Below, in pieces: positions 57,301 to 64,000 of a stretch of DNA of 64,000 nucleotides (its first letter is position 1; the number at the start of each line of letters is the position of its first letter). Both the position numbers and the translations under genes were made by a program. The notes beneath the pieces were generated by a model. It ran no database searches. It saw nothing but the letters and a program-made list of their open reading frames with translations, and was not told the DNA's origin. Location: positions 10,809,688 through 10,873,687 of the forward strand of contig JALPQD010000004.1 in NCBI GenBank assembly GCA_023101885.1, read 5' to 3'. The DNA comes from Typhlomys cinereus. Taxonomy: Eukaryota > Chordata > Mammalia > Rodentia > Platacanthomyidae.

Positions 57301-60131
57301 CTAGGAGCCACCTATTAGGGAGTACATACGGCGCTTAACTTTCTGGGATTGGGATACTTCACTTAATATAATTGTTTCTAATGACATCCATTTCCCAGGA
57401 AACTCCAGTAATTCATCATTTTTGATGGCTGAGTAGTACTCCATTGTATAGATGTACCACACTTTCCTTATCCACTCATCAACTGTTGGACATTTAGGTT
57501 GATTCCATGACTTGCTATTGTAAACAGTGCTGCTATGAACATAGTCGTGCTGGTACTATTGAGGCGAACCTCTGCTGCATGGGGGGTTATTCCAAAAAGT
57601 GGAAAAGCAGGATCATATGGCATTTCAATCTTTAATTTCTTTAAGAATCTCCAGAAGGCTCGCCAGAATGGCTGTATGAGTCTGCATTCCCACCAGCAAT
57701 GTAGCAGGGTTCCCCTCTCTCCACATCCTCTCCAGCACTTGTTGTTGTTTGTATTGTGGATTTTTGCCATCCTGACCGGGGTGAGATGGTATCTCAGGGA
57801 AGTTTTGATTTGCATTTCCCTGATAGCTAAGAAGTGGAGCATTTTTAAGATATTTGTTAGACATTTTAATTTCATGTCTGGGATTGTTTCTCTCAAGGCT
57901 TTTTCACTTCTTTCATTCTGGGCATATAGGAAGGCCTCTGATTTTTGCACATTTATTTTGTATCCTGCCACCCTGCTGAACTTCTCAATTAGTTCCAGGA
58001 GCTTCCTGGTGGAGTTTTTGGGATCCCTCAGGTATAAGATCATGTCATCTGCAAATAGGGATAGCTTGACTTCTTCCTTGCCGATTTGAATCCCTCTTAT
58101 GTCCTTTTCTTGTCTTATGGCTTCAGCTAAGACTTCAAGTACAATATTGAATAGAAGTGGTGAGAGTGGACAGCCTTGTGTAGTTCCTGATCAAAGTGGG
58201 AATGCTTCCAATTGTTCCCCATTGAGCATAATCCTTACTGTGGGCTTGTTGTATACAGCTTTTATTATATTGATAAAGGTTCCTTCCATTCCTACTGTCT
58301 CTAGCGTTTTGATCATAAAAGGCTGTTGGATCTTGTCAAAGGCTTTTTCTGCGTCTATTGAGAGTATCATGTGGTCTTGGACTTTGGACTGGTTTACATG
58401 AGGAATTACATTTATTGATTTGCGTATGTTGAACCAACCTTGCGCGCTGGGGATGAAGCCTACTTGGTCCCTGTGAATGATCTTTTTGATATGTTTTTGA
58501 ATCCGATTTGCTAAGACTTTGTTGAGAATCTTTGCGTCTGTGTTCATCAGGGAGATCGGCCTATAGTTTTCTTTTTTAAGTGAATCTTTATTAGGTTTTG
58601 GGATTAAGACGATATTAGCTTCATAGAAGGAATTTGGTAGTGTTCCTTCCTTTGCTATTTGATGGAACAGTTTAAGGAGTATTGGTGTTATTGACTCCTT
58701 CAATGTCTGGTAGAATTCTGTGCTGAATCCATCTGGTCCAGGACATTTTTTGGTGGGAAGATTCGAGATTACTTCTTCAATTTCCTTATATGTTATAGGG
58801 CCATTTAAGTAATTCACGACTTCCTGATTCAATTTAGGTAAGATTGTGTTTACTTAGAAATTCATCCATCTCTTCTGTGTTGTCAAACTTCACTGAGTAT
58901 AAGTTTTTGAAATATGATGTTATAATTCTCTGGATTTCTTGGGTATCAGTAGTGATTACTCCATGTTCATTTCTAATTTTGTTAATTTGGGTTTTCTCTC
59001 TCTTGCTTTTGGTTAATTTAGCTAGGGGTGTATCTATCTTATTGATTTTTTCAAAGAACTAGCTTTTTGACTGGTTGATTTTTTCTATCGTTTTCTTAGT
59101 CTCGATTTCAGATATTTCTCCCCTTATTTTGCTAATCTCCTCTCTTCTACTACTTTTGGGATCAGATTGCTCTAGTTTCTCTAAAGCCTTAGGCTGCATT
59201 GTTAAGTTATTTATTTCTGATATTTCCATTTTTTTGATGTAGGCATTAAGAGCCTACAGTTTTCATTGTGTCCCAGAGATTTTGGTAAGTTGTATTTTCG
59301 TTATTGTTCACTTTCAGGAAATCTTGAATTTCCTTTTTAATTTCTTCCTGAATCCAGTTCTCACTCAGCATCATATTGTTAAGTTTCCAGGAGTTAGTGT
59401 ATTTTCTCTTGTTTGTTGTGTTGTGGATGTCCAGCTTTAGGCCATGGTGGTCTGATAGGGCACAGGTTAGAATTTCAACTTTTTTGTATATGTGTAGATT
59501 CGTTTTGTGGCCCAATATGTGATCTATTTTGGAAAAAGTTCCGTGTGCTGCTGAGAAAAATGTGTATTCTTTGGTGCGTGGGTGAAAAGTTCGATAGAGA
59601 TCTGTAAGGTCCATTTCTTTAAGGGTTTGATTAAGTTCCAAAGTGTCTCTGTTAAGCTTTTGACCTGTTGATCTATCCCATGTTGACAGGGCGGTGTTGA
59701 AGTCCCCAAGAATTATCGTTTGGGGGTTGATATCTTGCTTTAGGCGCTGTAGGGTTTTCTTAATGAATGTGGAGGGGCCCGTATTGGGTGCATAAATGTT
59801 CAGGATTGTGAAGTCTTCCTGGTGAATTGTACCTGTGACTAAAATGTAGTATCCATCTGTGTCTCTTATGATTTTCTTTGAAGTCCACTTTGTCTGAAAG
59901 CATAATTGCTACCCCTGCCTGTTTCCTGGTACCATTAGCTTGTAAGATTTTGGACCAGCCTTTCATTCTTAGGATGTGCCTATCTTTTGTGGTGAGATGA
60001 GTTTCCTGAAGGCAGCAGATTGTTGGATTGTGGTTTTTAATCCAAGTTTGTAATCTATGTCTCTTAATTGGTGAAATAAACCCATTGACATTTAATGTTA
60101 TAATGGAGAAATTATTTTTAATTCTGGACAT
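57301..60131 (-). pseudogene. L1-D ORF2, frameshifted and internally deleted
   Basis: The endonuclease begins at 60,131 (FSIITLNVNGFISPIKRHR) with CLQETHLTTKDRH, and is broken near 59,880 by a small deletion. The SDHH region is at 59,641-59,246, which also has a small deletion near 59,255. The reverse transcriptase part (58,832-58,191, then 58,043 on) keeps PGPDGF and the FADD codons at 58,044-58,055. Right after KALRETIP the frame jumps over the missing ~0.97 kb into the C-terminal domain. The jump is out of frame, but a nearby 1-base loss restores the frame before [18 protein letters not shown]. The stop is TAG at 57,301-57,303. Confidence 0.9.
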
Positions 60132-60187
60132 TTTTTATGTTTAGTAGATTTTGTAAGCATGTTGTTTGATATTTAATTTCAGTGATA

Positions 60188-61304
60188 TTATACTTCCCTT
60201 CTGCCCTCCTGGATACGCTTGTTCTTTTCTTCAAGCTTGAGTATCAGTTCTAGGATTTTTTGAAGGCCTGGTTTGGTAGACATGTAATTCCTTCAAGTTG
60301 TCTTTGTGCTGGAAAACTTTTCTTTCTCCCTCAATCATGACAGATAGTTTTGCCGGGTATATCAGTCTGGGTTGGCATTTTTGCTCATTTAATACTTGAA
60401 GTATGTCTCTCCAAGCTCTTCTTGCTTTTACTGTTTCCATTGAGTAGTCATTTGTTATTCTAATAGGTTTACCTTTAAAAGTGAGTTGCTTTTTTTCTCT
60501 TGAAGCTCTCAGCACCTTTTCTTTGTCTTGAATGTGGAGTGTTTTGACTATTATTTGCTATGGCGATTTTCTATTTTGGTCGTATCTGTTTGGAGAGCGA
60601 AATGCCTCTTGTATTTGGATAGGCCTCTCATTCTTTAATTGTGGGAAGTTTTCATTTATGATGAATTGAAATATTTCCTCAGATGTGGTATTTTGGGATT
60701 CTTTTTCTGGTATTCCTTGAATGCACATGTTAGGCTTCTTCAGGGTGTCCCATATCTCTTGAATGTTCCTCTCAAGTATCTTTTTGGCTTTAACAATCTC
60801 TTCCATTGAGCTGGTTAATTCTCCCACTTTGTCTTCAAGATCTGAAATTCTATTTTCTGCCTTATTTGTTCTGCTGATAAGACTCTCTGTTGAGTTTTGG
60901 GTTGAAGATAACTTGTCTTTTAGTTCAATTTTAAACTCTGCCTGAGACTGTTTTAATTGCTCCATACCTATTTTTTTTTCTTGAGCTGTTTTTCTCAACT
61001 CCTCCAAGTGCCTGTTGTGTTCCTGTTCAAAGTGGTTGATTTGGTTGTTTATCTCTTCTCGGATTTCCTTTTTCATAGTATTAATCATGGTAAGAATCAT
61101 ACTCTGAAAGTCGTTATGTTGGGTCTGGCTTTCATGGCAATTTTCTGTGGATTTGTTCTGATCGGAATCCCTCATTATGGGATTGATTCTTTCGGCAGGA
61201 GATTGGTCTTCTTTGGTTTTGTTTCTCGTGGATCTGCACTTTGACTTGTACATTGTTGTTTTGTTTTTTAGGACCTTTCGGTTTCTGTTTTTTACTGAAT
61301 CCAC
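60188..61304 (-). pseudogene. L1-D ORF1, one nonsense codon and a late frameshift
   Basis: The 248-codon open stretch (61,304-60,558) covers the basic N-terminus (MYKSKCRSTRNKTKEDQ) and a long coiled-coil region rich in Glu, Lys and Leu (about residues 80-180). It ends at a TAG (60,558-60,560) where L1-B has an Arg codon, so a single nonsense change separates it from the C-terminal RNA-binding part (60,515 onward, KARRAWRDILQVLNEQ). A 1-base insertion near 60,285 disrupts the end; the expected stop is at about 60,188. It is the best-preserved ORF1 in the window. The true initiator could instead be the internal Met of MYKSKCR. Confidence 0.88.
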
Positions 61305-62318
61305 GTAGTTAGTATTGTTACGCTTGCCAGTTATTACTAGTGCTTGCCTTGGATTGGGTATGTCTGTGTATTGTTAGTATTATATCCTAGATGAGGCTAC
61401 TAGGCTGCTAGTAAGTCAGTTAAGTCAGGTTACGTTACCAGTGGGTGAGTATTAGTTTGGTAGTGCACTTTTACGATTTAGTTTCTTGATGAAATGTGGG
61501 GGTGAGTGGTGTACTCCCTGGAGTTGTATGTTGTGGGGTGGCTGTATGAGAAAGTTGATCTACAGCACTGATACTTTAAAGGATTAGTAAGGTGAAAAGA
61601 AAAAGTTTACTTATCTTTGGACTGGATGAGAAGAAACTCGCCCACGTGATATAATGATTGTAGTGGAGTCCAGATGTATGGCCTGTGCTCCCTTTGTTCC
61701 TTAAAATTTTGCTTGAGTTTCCTTTGGGCTCTATTGAATTCTGAGTAGCAGTGTGTCTTCCGTGGACCACATGCGTAGGTCTCCGGTGGGCCAGAGAGGC
61801 AGAGGGTCTGATGTTGATGGCAGAGTTCTTCACCTGCGATCTGGGAAGGTGGGCACGGAGAGGGGTGGGGCCCGGGGCAAAGCCGGCTGGGCAGTGCGGT
61901 GCTGCTGGCCAGGCGGCTCCTGGGTGGGGGGCGGGGTGGGGCTGGGCTGGGCTCTTTCGCTCCTTGGCTCAATGGCAGAATTCTTCACCTGGGATCCAGG
62001 GGCATGGCTAGGCGCAAGGGGCAGGAGGGTGTGAGGGGCTTGGGTCCGGGGCGGGGCCCAGGCTAAGCTGCAGTGGGCCTGGGTGCTCACCACTGGGATG
62101 CGTGGGGCTCTGGGGTGGGTGGGGGCTGGGCTGGTCTCTCTCTCTCACTTACCTTGGGGGGAGGCGGAGGGCGGAAGGCCGATGGCGGCGGGCGGGGGCG
62201 GGGCGGCGTGGAGCGGGGCTGGGATCGTCCGGGCCGGGGGTCCCAGGCCAAGCCGCAGTCGGCCTAGGTGCTCGCCGCGGGGACGCGTGGGGCTCTGGGG
62301 TGGGTGGGGGCTGGGCTG

Positions 62319-62353
<35 letters not shown>

Positions 62354-62449
62354 ACTCACCTTGGGCGGCGGCGGGGCGGCGCGGCGGAGGGGGCTGGGGT
62401 CGTCTGGGCCAGGGGCCGCAGTCGGCCTGGGTGCTCACCGCCGGGACGC
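61305..62449 (-). promoter_or_regulatory. L1-D 5' UTR with GC-rich tandem monomers
   Basis: The distal part (61,740-62,449) is strongly GC-rich. Blocks such as GTGGGGCTCTGGGGTGGGTG recur at 62,102 and 62,287, giving a unit of about 185 bases, with GGCCTGGGTGCTCACC-like blocks at about 62,073, 62,256 and 62,423. A second pair, GGCAGA(G/A)TTCTTCACCTG, recurs at 61,819 and 61,974 (about 155 bases apart). The proximal 430 bases next to ORF1 are unique. None of this resembles the 5' UTR of L1-B. Promoter function is inferred from position. Confidence 0.75.
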
Positions 62450-62794
62450 TCCTAATTTTATTTTAAGAAGTTATATGAGAAACTTATAGATTGACAAATT
62501 TATAGAAATTCATGATTGGCAATGATTTGTACTGACCTACTTAGAGTTCTTTTTGTAATAATAGAGATAATTTCATCTTATCTAATGTGGACTAAGTTCC
62601 TTGCTCTCTTCTGATATCTTATCATTCCTTGATAAGATATCATGGCTAATATTTAATAGTTAAGTGGACTGTAGACATTGTTGTTATATTCCTGGTATTA
62701 AAGAAAAACATTTATTATTTCACAACTAAATATTCTGCTAATTGTAGGAATTTTTCTCTGAACATTTTATGAGGCTGAAGAAATCTGCTTTTGT

Positions 62795-62796
<2 letters not shown>

Positions 62797-62835
<39 letters not shown>

Positions 62836-62848
62836 TGTGTGTGTGTGT
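62797..62848. repeat. (TG)n microsatellite
   Basis: About 26 TG units with one TA interruption, directly left of the B4 SINE and probably grown from its CA-rich tail. Confidence 0.95.
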
Positions 62849-62854
62849 AAATCA

Positions 62855-63088
62855 CTGACTTGGCCTAGATCTTATTTTTTTGAGACAAGATCTCTCACTG
62901 AACCTGAAGCCCACCTATTCTACTAGACTGGCTGGCCAGCAAGCCCCAAGGATCTTTTTGTCTTTACCTCCCTAGCGTGGGGGTAGTATCCACAAGTCTA
63001 AGGACCTGACTTTTATGTCACTCTTTGTTGAATGACAAACTTGTGTAGCAGACAGTCTACAACTGAACTAACTCTCTAGCCTTTGCCC
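62855..63088 (-). mobile_element. B4-type SINE inserted in the ancient L1
   Basis: TTTTTTTGAGACAAGATCTC, TCACTGAACCTGAAGCCCAC, CTAGACTGGCTGGCCAGCAA, GCCCCAAGGATC, then the ID-like end ACAACTGAACTAACTCTCTA with GCC. The ancient L1 resumes immediately to the right. Confidence 0.78.
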
Positions 63089-64000
63089 AGTAATTTATTG
63101 TGTATCATTCCCTATGAATTGTTCTCTTTCATTCATGAGATAGCTTTCATTAATTTCTAGTTGCTAATCCAGTCTCATATTGCTGGACTAAATCTCAAAT
63201 TGTCATTGTTTGTACTTTTTGTATATTACCAGATTCCTTTTACCAACAGTTTGTTGAGGATTTTTTTTTTCTACCCTAAGTCATGTGAAATATTGGCATG
63301 GAGTTTTCTTATTATAATTTCATTTGCTTTGGGTATCCATATAATGCTGGCCTCATAGAATGAGTGAGAAATGCCTCTGTCTTCTGTTTTAAGGAGCAGC
63401 CTATGAACAATTGACATTATTTCTACTTCAACCTTTTTATATTTTAGACTTAGTGAGACTGTCAATTTTTCCTTATGTTAGTTACTGTAGTTTATGTTAT
63501 TCTATGAACTTTCTAATTTGTTTTCATATATTTAGCATAGCATTTCTTTGTAACACTTTTTATTTCTGTATTCCTTCCTCTTCTGATTCTGATAATTTGT
63601 CATCTATTTTTTTTCTTAGACATTCAGCTAAAGATTTGTCAGTTTATTGATTCTATCAAAGAACTAGTTGTGATTTCATTGATTTGTATTACTGGTTTTC
63701 TAGTCTTTCACCTTCAGCTCAGACATGTATTTCTTCATTCTTCTGCCTACTTTAGATTTAGCATTCTTTCATTTTTATAGTGTCTTAAAGCAAAATACTA
63801 AGAAATTTATCTGAATTTTTCTTAACACAGTGTCTATATCTGAATTTTTTCCCTGAGTATTGATTTTACTTTGTTCCCTGTTTTATATGTGTGGTGTTTA
63901 TTTTCATGTATTTCTGTTTTTTATTTCCTGTTTCATATATTTGTAATACATTGGTTTTTTTTCTGGCTTTTTTTTGAGGTTGCTTAATTTATTAATGTTT

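Larger units (their letters stand above)
56270..62449 (-). mobile_element. L1-D: near-complete LINE-1 with internal ORF2 deletion, minus orientation
   Basis: Read on the minus strand: a long GC-rich 5' UTR (62,449-61,305), ORF1 (61,304-60,188), ORF2 (60,131-57,301), the 3' UTR with G-rich tract (complement at 56,328-56,410) and an A-rich tail. Both ends are present, but about 0.97 kb of ORF2 is missing at about 57,878-57,884 compared with L1-B and L1-C. It inserted into an older L1 of the same orientation. Confidence 0.95.
62464..64000 (-). mobile_element. Ancient L1 (L1M-type), right part, minus orientation
   Basis: Continuation of the element at 54,315-56,255 beyond the L1-D insertion. GAGATAATTTCATCTTATCT, TTGTTGAGGATTTTTTTTTT, AATGCTGGCCTCATAGAATG with AGTGAGAAATGCC, and TATTGATTCTATCAAAGAAC are antisense ORF2 landmarks of old mammalian L1s, and run upstream in order. 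The element leaves the window at its right edge. Confidence 0.8.

Noticed and set aside
57535..58089. 184-codon plus-strand frame within L1-D
   Set aside because: Antisense of L1 ORF2; equivalent antisense frames occur in L1-B and L1-C.
61740..62449. CpG-rich block as the promoter island of a host gene
   Set aside because: It lies between the ORF1 start of L1-D and that element's target-site duplication, so it is the L1 5' UTR.
61751..62466. Several Gly/Arg/Pro-rich open frames of 60-127 codons
   Set aside because: They are stop-poor because the L1-D 5' UTR is GC-rich and repetitive; not genes.

Overview
The window is nuclear DNA from a mammal, most likely a rodent of the mouse-related clade. 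Several repeat types point there: B2-superfamily tRNA-derived SINEs (beginning GGGGCTGGAGAGGTGGCTC), B4 and B3-like SINEs, an ID element, URR1-like DNA transposon relics, and a rodent-type LINE-1 lineage with GC-rich, internally repeated 5' ends. The species cannot be fixed from sequence alone. I found no intact host protein-coding gene, no rRNA or tRNA gene, no CRISPR array and no prokaryotic features. The window reads as a gene-poor, AT-rich, repeat-rich intergenic or large-intron region.

Layout. 0-11 kb: AT-rich unique DNA with microsatellites (purine tract at 104-453, TG at 819-868, CA at 2874-2917), a URR1-like relic, one copy of an unclassified ~425-bp repeat (second copy at 25.1 kb), a B4 SINE and an ancient L1 3' end. 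11.2-14.55 kb: a full-length processed retrocopy of AMD1 (S-adenosylmethionine decarboxylase) with a perfect 15-bp target-site duplication, the MAGDIS uORF still intact, and a coding region broken by three 1-base insertions plus loss of the pyruvoyl-forming serine. 15-29 kb: mostly unique DNA with a nest of old and younger L1 pieces (19.7-21.6 kb), a divergent L1 3' UTR (23 kb), URR1-like relics and several SINEs with clear target-site duplications.

29.8-62.5 kb is dominated by younger LINE-1 copies. L1-B (29,853-36,163, minus) is full length. L1-A (41,836-43,433, plus) is 5'-truncated. L1-C (45,568-49,384) is 5'-truncated with a 5' inversion typical of twin priming. L1-D (56,270-62,449, minus) runs from 5' UTR to 3' end but carries a ~1-kb ORF2 deletion. 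All four have 14-17-bp target-site duplications, and all have broken ORFs. L1-B and L1-D carry unrelated-looking 5' UTRs, each with its own tandem repeat unit. L1-D sits inside a much older L1 that spans about 54.3 kb to the end of the window and is also split by two B4 SINEs. A probable solo LTR lies at 50.2-50.84 kb.

There is no operon-like or pathway-like cooperation between genes. The unifying process is LINE-1 retrotransposition, which in trans would also account for the AMD1 retrocopy and the SINE insertions. Family assignments for old repeats rest on recalled consensus sequences and were not checked by alignment.
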